Part shown: positions 1 to 6,025 of the stretch, one piece after another
How positions within the stretch are numbered: position 1 is the stretch's first letter
Layout: each line of letters begins with the position of its first letter
Source of the DNA: Bacteriovoracaceae bacterium UBA1018
GTDB lineage: Bacteria > Bdellovibrionota > UBA1018
Reading direction: 5' to 3'
DNA: 7,453 nucleotides
NCBI GenBank assembly: GCA_002291495.1
Contig: DBAE01000258.1
Span: 12,286 to 19,738 of the forward strand
Notes under the pieces: model-generated
Told to the model about the DNA's origin: nothing
Database searches by the model: none
The model's input: only the letters and a program-made list of their open reading frames with translations
Made by a program: the position numbers and the translations under genes

Positions 1-308
1 TGGCGAATGGCAAAGAGGATCGATTTAAACGCGCGACTTTGCATGAGCTGATAAAGCTCTGAGCTGAAATCGCGCATTTCGTTTTCACGCGATGAGAGGA
101 CGGCCGTATTAAACACCCGAGACAGCTCTTCGAGGGTCTGAGCAGGCGTCGTACTTCCTACACCACCATTAGTTCCTACGCCTCCATTAGCTCCATTAGC
201 ATTAGAGTGAGGCGAGGTCGACTGTGCTAGAGGCGCAGCTTGCGAAGGAGGCGGCGGTAAGTCTTGAGACATAGTTTGTACAGAAATTTTGTTTCCGAAA
301 AAGCTCAT
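1..308 (-). CDS. Partial unrecognised protein with Pro/Asn/Gly-rich N-terminus (3' end outside window)
   Basis: An open minus-strand frame starts at ATG 308-306 (MSFFGNKISVQT...) or at the in-frame ATG 272-270 (MSQDLPPPPSQ...) and runs off the left edge, giving 102 or 90 complete codons. Neither start has a good Shine-Dalgarno. The upstream ATG lies about 6 bases after the transcription start predicted from a promoter-like pair at 348-321, so the choice is open. The N-terminal part is low-complexity: a Pro run, then Asn/Gly-rich sequence in which NGGVG occurs twice. After it comes a charged, probably helical stretch (TLEELSRVFN, then RENEMRDFSSELYQLMQ) ending in SFKSILFAIR at the edge. No signal peptide or known motif is visible. 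The gene is divergent from gcvP with a 159-base gap. I do not recognise the family; the disordered start followed by helix could belong to a cytoplasmic coiled-coil or scaffold protein, but this is not shown. Confidence 0.6.
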   Translation of the reverse strand, partial: MSFFGNKISVQTMSQDLPPPPSQAAPLAQSTSPHSNANGANGGVGTNGGVGSTTPAQTLEELSRVFNTAVLSSRENEMRDFSSELYQLMQSRAFKSILFAIR

Positions 309-320
309 ACGGATCGAACG

Positions 321-348
321 AAGATATCTGACTGAGCAGATTTCTCAA
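321..348 (-). promoter_or_regulatory. Candidate sigma70-type promoter for the leftmost minus gene
   Basis: On the minus strand TTGAGA (348-343, 5/6 to the -35 consensus) is followed after 16 bases by TATCTT (326-321, 4/6 to the -10 consensus). Transcription would start near 314. That leaves about 6 bases of leader before the ATG at 308 or about 42 before the ATG at 272. Identified by eye only; such matches occur by chance. Confidence 0.3.
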
Positions 349-384
349 GGGGGAGTTTCGGAATATTTGGTCAAGAAAAATTCC

Positions 385-397
385 TCTCCACTGGAGA
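385..397. promoter_or_regulatory. Small palindrome in the divergent promoter region (possible operator)
   Basis: TCTCCA-C-TGGAGA is a perfect 6+1+6 palindrome in the gap between the leftmost minus gene and gcvP, about 70 bases before the gcvP start. A weak promoter-like pair, TTGTTA at 411-416 and TTTATT at 434-439 with 17-base spacing, lies just downstream, so a regulator bound here could influence gcvP. The assignment is speculative: 6-bp arms are not rare. The rest of the 309-467 gap shows nothing else I can support, and specifically no glycine-riboswitch motifs. Confidence 0.2.
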
Positions 398-467
398 ATT
401 GTTAGGACTCTTGTTAAGGTCTTGGCTTCACCATTTATTCGATGATACTTTGCCTTGGGGGGTCGCG

Positions 468-1700
468 ATGTCTCGTTCGTCGGAACTTTCGCTTGAACAC
501 ACTGATTTTTTTATTGAACGCCATATTGGGCCCAGCGCGACAGACGTCGACGCAATGTTAAAAACTCTCAGGCTGAATTCGTTAACTGAACTAGTAGAGA
601 GCACGGTCCCCAAGGGAATTCGACTCAAAAAGGATCTAGAACTTGGAAAGCCAAGATCCGAGTACGAACTACTAGACGAACTCAAAGAGGTCGCAAGCCA
701 AAATAAAGTCTATCGTTCCTATATTGGAATGGGTTACTACGACACGATTACTCCGCCGGTCATTCAAAGAAACATTCTGGAAAATCCAGGCTGGTATACT
801 CAGTACACTCCCTACCAATCCGAAATTGCTCAAGGTCGGCTTGAGGCACTTCTTAATTTTCAAACCATGGTTATGGATTTAACTTCGCTTGAGATCGCCA
901 ACGCTTCGTTATTGGACGAAGGTACGGCAGCAGCTGAAGCAATGGCTATGTGCTTTGGACTCAAGAACCGAGATTTTTCAAAAGCATTTTTCGTATCAGA
1001 ACTTTGTCATCCTCAGACTATCGAAGTTGTCAGAACGCGAGCCGAGTCACTGGGTATCCGTGTTTTAGTAGGTGATCATCGAGAGTTTGATTTCTCGACG
1101 CCAGTTTTTGCCGCCTTAGTTCAATATCCAGCAACCGATGGCACCGTCTTCAACTATGAGTCCTTTGCGCAAACGGCTCATTCAAGAGACTGTATGGTAA
1201 TCGCCGCGGCCGATTTAATGAGTCTTTTAATTCTGAAATCTCCCGGAGAATGGGGAGCAGACATTGCCATAGGAAATACTCAACGATTTGGCGTACCGAT
1301 GGGTTTTGGTGGACCACACGCCGCTTACCTAGCCACTAAAGATGCTTTTAAACGACAACTCGCGGGCAGGCTTGTCGGAGTATCAAAAGACTCTCAAGGC
1401 AAACCAGCGATCCGGTTGGCGCTTCAAACTCGTGAGCAACACATTCGCCGAGATAAGGCGACGAGTAATATCTGCACAGCGCAAGTACTCCTTGCAATCA
1501 TGGCCAGTATGTATGCGGTTTATCATGGGCCAAAGCGCCTAAAAAAGATCGCTGAACGCATTCATTTAATGACGGGGTTACTCGCAAAGGGACTGGAAGA
1601 GCTTGGCTTTAAGACTCAATCTACATTTTTCGACACATTGAAAATAACGGTTGGAAAAGACAAACAAGCCTCCATTCTTGCGCAAGCAAGAACCATTTAG
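468..1700 (+). CDS. gcvP: GcvP N-terminal open segment, ending at the first amber (410 aa)
   Basis: This is the part of gcvP that would be made if TAG 1698-1700 terminates translation. It carries almost the whole N-terminal half-domain, the counterpart of the separate GcvPA subunit of other bacteria, from FIERHIGP to QARTI. It lacks the last 30-40 residues ([19 protein letters not shown]...), which are encoded in frame after the TAG and normally close this half. The catalytic lysine is in the other half, so the fragment cannot act alone. The TAG falls close to, but not at, the natural PA/PB boundary, so it does not look like a clean conversion to a two-subunit enzyme. An in-frame upstream start at 399 exists but would add a tail unlike the family and has no ribosome site. 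Confidence 0.55.
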   Translation: MSRSSELSLEHTDFFIERHIGPSATDVDAMLKTLRLNSLTELVESTVPKGIRLKKDLELGKPRSEYELLDELKEVASQNKVYRSYIGMGYYDTITPPVIQRNILENPGWYTQYTPYQSEIAQGRLEALLNFQTMVMDLTSLEIANASLLDEGTAAAEAMAMCFGLKNRDFSKAFFVSELCHPQTIEVVRTRAESLGIRVLVGDHREFDFSTPVFAALVQYPATDGTVFNYESFAQTAHSRDCMVIAAADLMSLLILKSPGEWGADIAIGNTQRFGVPMGFGGPHAAYLATKDAFKRQLAGRLVGVSKDSQGKPAIRLALQTREQHIRRDKATSNICTAQVLLAIMASMYAVYHGPKRLKKIAERIHLMTGLLAKGLEELGFKTQSTFFDTLKITVGKDKQASILAQARTI

Positions 1701-3026
1701 ATTAACCTCAGGATCTACGATTCCGAAACGCTTGGTGTCTCACTCGATGAGACGACAGGAACTACTGATCTCAAAGACTTGTTAGAAGTTTTTGGTAGCA
1801 AACCATTTCATGGTTCTCTCGAACAGATGGCTGCTTCAGTAAGAGAAGGACTCCCTCAGGAGCTCAGACGCCAATCTCAATATCTCACACATAAAGTGTT
1901 TAACAGTTTTCACTCAGAAACTGAGATGCTGAGATACATTTTTAGACTCCAAAATAAAGATCTCTCCTTAGTTAATTCGATGATTCCATTGGGTTCATGC
2001 ACTATGAAGCTCAATGCCACTTCAGAAATGTTGCCAGTGACCTGGCCCGAGTTTTCTAAAATTCATCCTTTTGCGCCGAGTGATCAAACCCAAGGCTACC
2101 TAACCATGATCAAGCGCCTGGAAGCACAGCTTGCAGAGATTACTGGTTTTCAGGGGGTTTCACTCCAGCCTAATGCTGGCTCGCAAGGAGAGTATGCGGG
2201 TCTCTTGGTGATCCGAAAGTATCATCAGAAACGGGGCGAAGCCCATCGAGACGTCTGTTTGATCCCGCAGTCGGCACACGGAACAAATCCCGCAAGCGCA
2301 GCAATGGCCGGGATGAAGATTGTAGTCGTGGCTTGTGATGCTCAAGGTAATGTCGATGTAGCAGATCTAAAGTCTAAGGCAGAAACGCACAGCAAAAATC
2401 TTTCTGCGTTCATGATTACTTACCCATCGACCCATGGAGTATTTGAAGAAGCCATAACAGAGATATGTGAAATCATTCATCAGCATGGTGGCCAAGTTTA
2501 TATGGACGGTGCCAACATGAACGCGCAGGTTGGACTTTGTCGTCCTGGAGACTTTGGTCCAGACGTTTGCCATCTCAATCTACATAAAACTTTCTGTATC
2601 CCTCACGGCGGGGGAGGACCCGGAATGGGACCCATAGCGGTCAAATCTCATCTCGTGTCCTTTCTGCCATCCCATCCAGTCGTCAACATGCAGATCAAAG
2701 ATGGGATCGGCCCGATCTCCGCAGCACCCTGGGGAAGCGCAAGCATCTTGCCGATTCCGTATGTGTACATCTGTTTGATGGGTACAGAGGGTCTCAAGCG
2801 CGCAACAGAAGTTGCGATTCTTAACGCTAATTACATTGCTCATCGACTGGATCCACATTTTCCAGTGCTTTACAAAGGCTCGCATGGACGAGTAGCACAT
2901 GAATGTATTGTTGATTTGCGTCAGCTTAAAGCAACAAGCGGAGTAGAAGTCGAGGACGTTGCTAAACGTTTAATGGACTATGGCTTTCACGCTCCGACGG
3001 TTTCGTTCCCAGTTCCTGGGACCTAG
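1701..3026 (+). CDS. gcvP: GcvP middle segment between the two ambers, with PLP lysine (no credible own start)
   Basis: In-frame continuation of gcvP holding the end of the N-half ([19 protein letters not shown]) and most of the C-half: [67 protein letters not shown] and the PLP-lysine loop [20 protein letters not shown]. It ends at TAG 3024-3026 after FPVPGT. No good initiation signal is visible: the first plausible start is TTG 1779, with only a distant AGGA at about 1756-1759. Later in-frame ATGs lie inside conserved sequence and lack Shine-Dalgarno sites. It would therefore be expressed only by readthrough or inefficient reinitiation. It lacks the C-terminal 105 residues and is unlikely to fold as an active enzyme by itself. 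Confidence 0.45.
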   Translation: MNLRIYDSETLGVSLDETTGTTDLKDLLEVFGSKPFHGSLEQMAASVREGLPQELRRQSQYLTHKVFNSFHSETEMLRYIFRLQNKDLSLVNSMIPLGSCTMKLNATSEMLPVTWPEFSKIHPFAPSDQTQGYLTMIKRLEAQLAEITGFQGVSLQPNAGSQGEYAGLLVIRKYHQKRGEAHRDVCLIPQSAHGTNPASAAMAGMKIVVVACDAQGNVDVADLKSKAETHSKNLSAFMITYPSTHGVFEEAITEICEIIHQHGGQVYMDGANMNAQVGLCRPGDFGPDVCHLNLHKTFCIPHGGGGPGMGPIAVKSHLVSFLPSHPVVNMQIKDGIGPISAAPWGSASILPIPYVYICLMGTEGLKRATEVAILNANYIAHRLDPHFPVLYKGSHGRVAHECIVDLRQLKATSGVEVEDVAKRLMDYGFHAPTVSFPVPGT

Positions 3027-3344
3027 ATGATTGAGCCAACCGAGAGTGAGTCTAAGGCTGAGTTGGATCGATTTTGTGATGCGATGATTGCCATTAGGCA
3101 AGAGATTGCTGAAATCGAGTCGGGCAAGGCAGATCCTAAGAACAATGTACTTAAAAATGCCCCGCATACTGCAGAGATGATCGCCAAAACTGAGTGGAGC
3201 TATCCTTACACTCGCGAAAAGGCAGCATACCCAATGCCTGCCATGCACGAGTATAAGTTTTGGCCGGCGGTGGGTCGTATCGATAACGTCCACGGCGAGC
3301 GTAACTTGGTTTGCTCGTGTCTGCCGATCGAGGCCTACGCATAA
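3027..3344 (+). CDS. gcvP: GcvP C-terminal segment after the second amber (105 aa)
   Basis: Directly after TAG 3024-3026 comes ATG 3027, starting the conserved [27 protein letters not shown] block, then [11 protein letters not shown], a [11 protein letters not shown] segment, [11 protein letters not shown] and the end [14 protein letters not shown]. In the family this is the last, structurally integral part of the P-protein C-half; it has no known function alone. The abutting TAG-ATG could in principle allow translational reinitiation, but no purine-rich ribosome site at normal spacing is seen. The Met is ordinary internal sequence in homologues ([12 protein letters not shown]). It is best read as the end of the broken gcvP. 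Confidence 0.5.
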   Translation: MIEPTESESKAELDRFCDAMIAIRQEIAEIESGKADPKNNVLKNAPHTAEMIAKTEWSYPYTREKAAYPMPAMHEYKFWPAVGRIDNVHGERNLVCSCLPIEAYA

Positions 3345-3347
3345 TGA

Positions 3348-3369
3348 GGAGGTTCGCCGGCGAACCTCC
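3348..3369. terminator. Perfect 22-bp palindrome downstream of gcvP (hairpin without T-run)
   Basis: The left arm GGAGGTTCGCC (3348-3358) is followed at once by its exact reverse complement (3359-3369). It begins one base after the TAA-TGA stop pair of gcvP. As RNA it would fold into a 9-bp stem with a CCGG loop, GC-rich and stable. No run of T follows on either strand, so it is not a textbook intrinsic terminator. It may end or protect the gcvP transcript, or be a dyad protein-binding site. A second, AT-rich stem (ATAAACT 3393-3399 with AGTTTAT 3405-3411, loop AAAAG) lies 23 bases later. Confidence 0.5.
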
Positions 3370-3441
3370 AGATATCTACAGGGATTAAAAATATAAACTA
3401 AAAGAGTTTATCTGTAACGTTCGATACCCGATTAAGCTAGT

Positions 3442-3470
3442 TTGATATTGTCGACGCTTTGAGATATGAA
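3442..3470 (+). promoter_or_regulatory. Candidate sigma70-type promoter for the exported hypothetical gene
   Basis: TTGATA (3442-3447, 5/6 to -35 consensus), a 17-base spacer, then TATGAA (3465-3470, 4/6 to -10 consensus). The predicted start of transcription, about 3477, is only some 3 bases before ATG 3480, which would make the mRNA essentially leaderless. This agrees with the absence of a Shine-Dalgarno before that ATG. Confidence 0.4.
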
Positions 3471-3479
3471 TTTATCGCG

Positions 3480-4145
3480 ATGAACGAGCCTGCTACTTTA
3501 CAAAAATCTCGTAAAATACTGATCCCAAAAGCGTCTTCGTTGCTATTGGTCGCTCTCGTTTTCTTTTGTTCAACCTCACATGCCTTTGCGCAAGATTTTT
3601 GTAAAACTCATACTTTCTCAGACGTTAAATCTCGTTTTGAAAAACCGCCTCAAGCCTTAAGTGGCGAATGGTTAAGAAACGCAGAATTTTTGATCGTTGC
3701 AAGATTGATTCAAGATCCGGTCGAGGAAGCTATTCGAGATCTGATCCCCCAATGTACCACCTACGATATCTCAGACGGCATTGCTCTCCGGAAACTTCAG
3801 TTCACACTCGCAAACGAGGACGAGACTCTTTTTGAAGACGAGGCCATGAATCAGCCTGGCGCACATTTGATTGTGGATCGGCAAGGAACCATGGGTTCTA
3901 TTATTGAAACTGAACGTAGCTCAAAGAAGGTCAAAGTCGATCCACTCGGCATTACCTTTAATGATGTAGACGAAATCTATTCAAGCAGTTCGCCCAGCAA
4001 TAAAGAGATGACTAAGCAAACCTACACTTGTCGATATTTCGATGAAAGACATCTCGTTTGCCTGGCGCGACTGTATTTTCAAGACTCCAGAGCGATGACG
4101 AGCATCACCGAGCACTTTGAGATTTTTGAAAAGAGACCTTATTAG
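3480..4145 (+). CDS. Unrecognised exported protein, 221 aa, four cysteines
   Basis: I start the gene at ATG 3480 (MNEPATLQKSRK...); a TTG at 3459 would add 7 residues but falls inside the candidate promoter. The N-terminus is a clear Sec signal: basic stretch (KSRKILIPK), hydrophobic core (SLLLVALVFF), then probable cleavage after AFA at about residue 37, leaving QDFCKTHTF. The mature part of about 184 residues has Cys in DFCK, PQCT, YTCR and LVCL, enough for two disulfides if it resides in the periplasm or outside. It is mixed acidic and polar, with no repeats, no membrane segment after the signal and no lipobox (the Cys is not placed as in a lipoprotein). No enzyme motif is visible and I do not recognise the family. 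It ends with TAG 12 bases before the end of convergent gcvH, with no terminator between. Its place between gcvP and gcvH does not by itself imply a role in glycine metabolism. Confidence 0.8.
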   Translation: MNEPATLQKSRKILIPKASSLLLVALVFFCSTSHAFAQDFCKTHTFSDVKSRFEKPPQALSGEWLRNAEFLIVARLIQDPVEEAIRDLIPQCTTYDISDGIALRKLQFTLANEDETLFEDEAMNQPGAHLIVDRQGTMGSIIETERSSKKVKVDPLGITFNDVDEIYSSSSPSNKEMTKQTYTCRYFDERHLVCLARLYFQDSRAMTSITEHFEIFEKRPY

Positions 4146-4157
4146 CGCGCCTTAAAG

Positions 4158-4544
4158 TTATTTAATGCTTGCGACGTAAGCTTGATAGGCGGCGGCGTCC
4201 ATCAAACCATTCACTGCACTCGGATCTGAGAGCTCAAGCTTAATAAGCCAGGCATCATTATGGGGTGCGCGATTAATCAGAGCAGGGTCCGCATTTACTG
4301 CGGCGTTGGTTTCAACTACTTTGCCGGCGAGTGGAGCATAGAGATCTGACACGGCTTTGATGCTTTCAACGACGCCAAAGGTTTCGTGAAATTTCAACGT
4401 ACGGCCCACCTGTGGCAATTCAACGAAAACGATATCACCCAAGGCGCTTTGTGCATGATCTGTAATTCCGATCGTTGCAACATTGCCTTCGATTTTCGCC
4501 CACTCATGATCCTTGGTGTATTTAAGATGATCTGGAAAGCTCAT
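4158..4544 (-). CDS. gcvH: Glycine cleavage system H protein
   Basis: GcvH is the lipoyl-carrier protein that shuttles the aminomethyl intermediate from GcvP to GcvT and is reoxidised by the L-protein in the cytoplasm. The 128-residue product has the normal family length. Visible features are the start FPDHLKYTKDHEWAKIEG, the ITDHAQSALGDIVFVELP strand region, and the lipoylation site FGVVESIKAVSDLYAP with the modified lysine at K63. The closing block N-AAVNADPALINRAP-HNDAWL follows. Everything expected is present and no residue looks broken. Its ATG is preceded by AAGGAG at 4556-4551 with 6-base spacing, a strong ribosome site. It lies 15 bases after the gcvT stop and surely shares its transcript. 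The stop is TAA, and the gene converges on the exported hypothetical gene. Confidence 0.97.
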   Translation of the reverse strand: MSFPDHLKYTKDHEWAKIEGNVATIGITDHAQSALGDIVFVELPQVGRTLKFHETFGVVESIKAVSDLYAPLAGKVVETNAAVNADPALINRAPHNDAWLIKLELSDPSAVNGLMDAAAYQAYVASIK

Positions 4545-4550
4545 TGGGTT

Positions 4551-4556
4551 CTCCTT
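4551..4556 (-). promoter_or_regulatory. Ribosome binding site of gcvH inside the gcvT-gcvH gap
   Basis: AAGGAG read on the minus strand, 6 bases before the gcvH ATG and 3 bases after the gcvT TAG. It matters because gcvT, its TAG and gcvH are all in one frame: this site shows that gcvH is initiated independently and that the TAG at 4562-4560 is a real stop for gcvT. Confidence 0.75.
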
Positions 4557-4559
4557 GTG

Positions 4560-5681
4560 CTACTTGTTCTGTTTTTTATAGAACGGGGTTGCGATAACTT
4601 CAGCAGGAACTTTTGTCCCACGAATTTCTACGGCAATCTTCGTTCCGATTTTTGAATGAGGTACTGCCACATAGGCAACTCCGATGGATTGCTTCAGCAT
4701 TGGAGACTGAGTACCGCTCGTGAGTTCGCCAATCTTTTGGGCGCCATCTTCTGTGTAGACCGCATATCCCTGACGTGGGATACCTGCTCCGGTGAGCTTA
4801 AGTCCAACCAGTGCTCTTTCGATTCCTTTTTCCTTCAGCGCCACAATTGCGGCTTTACCTACAAAATCATTTTTGCTGAGTTTAGTCACCCAACCTAAAC
4901 CAGCTTCGAGAGGATTGGTTAAGTCAGTCAATTCGTGTCCATAAAGGGCGTATTTCATTTCGAGTCGTAATGTATCTCGAGCACCCAGTCCGCAAGCTTT
5001 GACACCAAAGATTGCCCCGGCTTCAAGGAGAGCGCGCCAAACCTCAGGTCCACGATCCCACTCAACGTAAAGTTCAAAACCATCTTCGCCCGTGTATCCT
5101 GTACGAGCGATAATTGCAGGGATGCCATTGAGTAGCGTACTTTCCGTAAACCAATAGGTCTTGATCGAACTGAGATCCGCTGATGTTAAAGTTTGTAAAA
5201 TTTGCGCGGCCTTAGGACCCTGGAAAGCGATTTGCGTGTACTGATCGCTCACGTTTTTGAGGATTAAACCGGACTTCTTATTCCAACCCCCGTCTTGGTA
5301 GATCTTGCTCATCCAAGCAAAGTCTTTTTCGGTATTGCTTGCGTTGACGACCACAAAAAATCGATATTGGGCTCGTCGATAGATGACGAGATCATCCACG
5401 ATCCCCCCCTCGTGATTACACATCGCCGAGTACTGAGCTTGTCCGATCGCAAGTTTGGAGACGTCGTTGGTAACTAGGTAATTGAGAAACTCCTCAGAAC
5501 CAGGCCCCTCAACCAGAACTTCACCCATATGACTCACGTCAAAAAGTGCAGCCGCGTTTCGGCACGTTTGGTGTTCATCGATCACACCCGTGTATTGAAC
5601 CGGAAGCTCCCAGCCACCGAAATCAATGAGTCGGCCACCTAAACGCTTATGTTCTTCATACAGGGCGGTTCGTTTGAGCAT
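4560..5681 (-). CDS. gcvT: Aminomethyltransferase, glycine cleavage system T protein
   Basis: GcvT transfers the methylene group from aminomethyl-lipoyl GcvH to tetrahydrofolate, releasing ammonia. The 373-residue product has the usual family length. It shows the N-terminal LKRTALYEEHKRLGGRLIDF-GGWELPVQY block, LFDVSHMGE (46-54), and GGIVDDLVIY (92-101) whose Asp pair at 96-97 contains the residue known to be essential in T-proteins. Further on are ARTGYTGEDGFELY (192-205), GLGARDTLRLE (231-241), TNPLEAGLGWVTKL (255-268) and the C-terminal barrel with GELTSGTQSP. No disruption is seen. The start ATG 5681 fits the family, but the ribosome site is weak: only GTGAGATG about 14 bases upstream. 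It ends with TAG at 4562-4560, 15 bases before gcvH and in the same frame. An 11-bp hairpin lies in its leader (5731-5705), so it may be attenuated or served by a promoter inside the upstream small gene. Confidence 0.97.
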   Translation of the reverse strand: MLKRTALYEEHKRLGGRLIDFGGWELPVQYTGVIDEHQTCRNAAALFDVSHMGEVLVEGPGSEEFLNYLVTNDVSKLAIGQAQYSAMCNHEGGIVDDLVIYRRAQYRFFVVVNASNTEKDFAWMSKIYQDGGWNKKSGLILKNVSDQYTQIAFQGPKAAQILQTLTSADLSSIKTYWFTESTLLNGIPAIIARTGYTGEDGFELYVEWDRGPEVWRALLEAGAIFGVKACGLGARDTLRLEMKYALYGHELTDLTNPLEAGLGWVTKLSKNDFVGKAAIVALKEKGIERALVGLKLTGAGIPRQGYAVYTEDGAQKIGELTSGTQSPMLKQSIGVAYVAVPHSKIGTKIAVEIRGTKVPAEVIATPFYKKQNK

Positions 5682-5700
5682 CGTGGCTTTTTCATCTCAC

Positions 5701-5731
5701 GAAAACCAAAAAGTGGGGATCACTTTTTGGT
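5701..5731 (-). terminator. 11-bp perfect stem-loop followed by TTTT, between the tail-anchored gene and gcvT
   Basis: Read on the minus strand, ACCAAAAAGTG (5731-5721), a 5-base loop ATCCC, then the exact complement CACTTTTTGGT (5715-5705), followed by TTTTC. It sits in the 62-base gap after the TGA of the 61-residue gene and 23 bases before gcvT. It has the shape of an intrinsic terminator, although the stem is fairly AT-rich and the T-run short. It may stop transcription of the small gene or act as an attenuator in the gcvT leader. Confidence 0.5.
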
Positions 5732-5743
5732 AGTGCATCCGCG

Positions 5744-5929
5744 TCAAAGAAATACAAATAATAAGGTCAAAATCGCGGCAGGAACAACGGTAAGCAGGAT
5801 TTGCTTTTTGATAGGATCGTCGGTCTCAAGACGCAGGTCATCTCTGCGATCTAACCATGCCAAATGATAATAGCGCTCATTTTGAGCGCGTTCATGTCTG
5901 ATCAGCTCGGCCATAGTAGAATATTCCAT
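5744..5929 (-). CDS. Small tail-anchored membrane protein, 61 aa, unrecognised
   Basis: The frame starts at ATG 5929 (MEYSTMAELIRHERAQNERYY) with GAGG at 5942-5939 and 9-base spacing, which supports this start over the internal ATG six codons later. The first 42 residues are strongly charged and probably helical (ELIRHERAQNERYYHLAWLDRRDDLRLETDDPIKK). The last 19 (QILLTVVPAAILTLLFVFL) form one hydrophobic segment ending at the stop, so the protein should be anchored in the inner membrane by its C-terminus with the charged part in the cytoplasm. No family is recognised. The ribosome site is contained in a 12-bp perfect stem (see the separate entry), implying translational control. It ends with TGA, and a terminator-like hairpin separates it from gcvT. 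A short frame like this could be spurious, but the spacing, composition and membrane tail speak for a real gene. Confidence 0.7.
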   Translation of the reverse strand: MEYSTMAELIRHERAQNERYYHLAWLDRRDDLRLETDDPIKKQILLTVVPAAILTLLFVFL

Positions 5930-5935
5930 TTAAAG

Positions 5936-5984
5936 TTTCCTCGAGCCGGCCACTCAAGCATTCTGTGTACCAGGCTCGAGGAAA
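5936..5984 (-). promoter_or_regulatory. 12-bp perfect stem-loop enclosing the Shine-Dalgarno of the 61-aa gene
   Basis: On the minus strand TTTCCTCGAGCC (5984-5973) pairs perfectly with GGCTCGAGGAAA (5947-5936) around a 25-base loop. The second arm contains GAGG (5942-5939), the ribosome site of the small membrane protein, 9 bases before its ATG. When folded, the site is fully paired. No T-run follows, so this is not an intrinsic terminator. It looks like a cis-acting translational switch (thermosensor, ligand- or protein-controlled), or alternatively a dyad binding site in DNA. Confidence 0.55.
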
Positions 5985-6025
5985 ATTGAGCTGCCTGTAT
6001 AACTCAGTACAGAGCAAATATTTGA

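Larger units (their letters stand above)
468..3344 (+). pseudogene. gcvP: Glycine dehydrogenase (decarboxylating), P-protein, interrupted by two in-frame TAG codons
   Basis: P-protein is the PLP-dependent decarboxylase of the glycine cleavage system; it passes the aminomethyl group to lipoylated GcvH. The single frame 468-3344 spans 958 positions, the normal length of the one-chain GcvP family. I chose ATG 468 because [22 protein letters not shown] matches the family start and a G-run lies 5 bases upstream. Family blocks are in order: IGMGYYDT (about 84), [16 protein letters not shown] (about 320), GSCTMKLNA (about 508), [14 protein letters not shown] (about 602), the PLP lysine in [21 protein letters not shown] (K707, codon 2586-2588), and the C-terminal VGRIDN...RNLVCSC. 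Codons 411 (1698-1700) and 853 (3024-3026) are TAG, yet homology continues in the same frame across both. Several usually conserved residues are changed: LLDEA to LLDEG at 152, LLAN to LLAI at 344, and ISWMYI to IPYVYI at 764-766. I infer a recent pseudogene; amber readthrough or sequence error is not excluded. The TAA at 3342 is followed directly by TGA. Confidence 0.85.

Noticed and set aside
153..190. Tandem repeat suggesting a CRISPR-like or mobile repeat
   Set aside because: It is two imperfect copies of a short Asn-Gly-Gly-Val-Gly coding unit inside the leftmost gene, a low-complexity protein segment only.
399..467. Upstream extension of gcvP to an in-frame start at 399
   Set aside because: The added residues do not resemble the P-protein N-terminus, there is no ribosome site, and homology begins right after ATG 468.
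1698..1700. Clean conversion to a two-subunit GcvPA/GcvPB enzyme at the first TAG
   Set aside because: The TAG lies 30-40 residues before the natural end of the PA half, the next segment has no ribosome site, and a second TAG removes the C-terminus.
1698..3026. Pyrrolysine or TAG-to-Leu recoding as the default explanation
   Set aside because: The two positions correspond to different residue types in the family and TAG ends four other genes here. Kept only as a hypothesis to test.
2160..3342. Several minus-strand frames of 61-107 codons under gcvP
   Set aside because: They lie antisense to clearly conserved P-protein sequence, lack ribosome sites and give no recognisable protein.
4386..5477. 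Plus-strand frames opposite gcvH and gcvT
   Set aside because: Antisense shadows of two intact, strongly conserved genes.
5682..5743. Glycine riboswitch before gcvT (and before gcvP at 309-467)
   Set aside because: The gap before gcvT is too short, and neither gap shows the conserved motifs of that riboswitch class.
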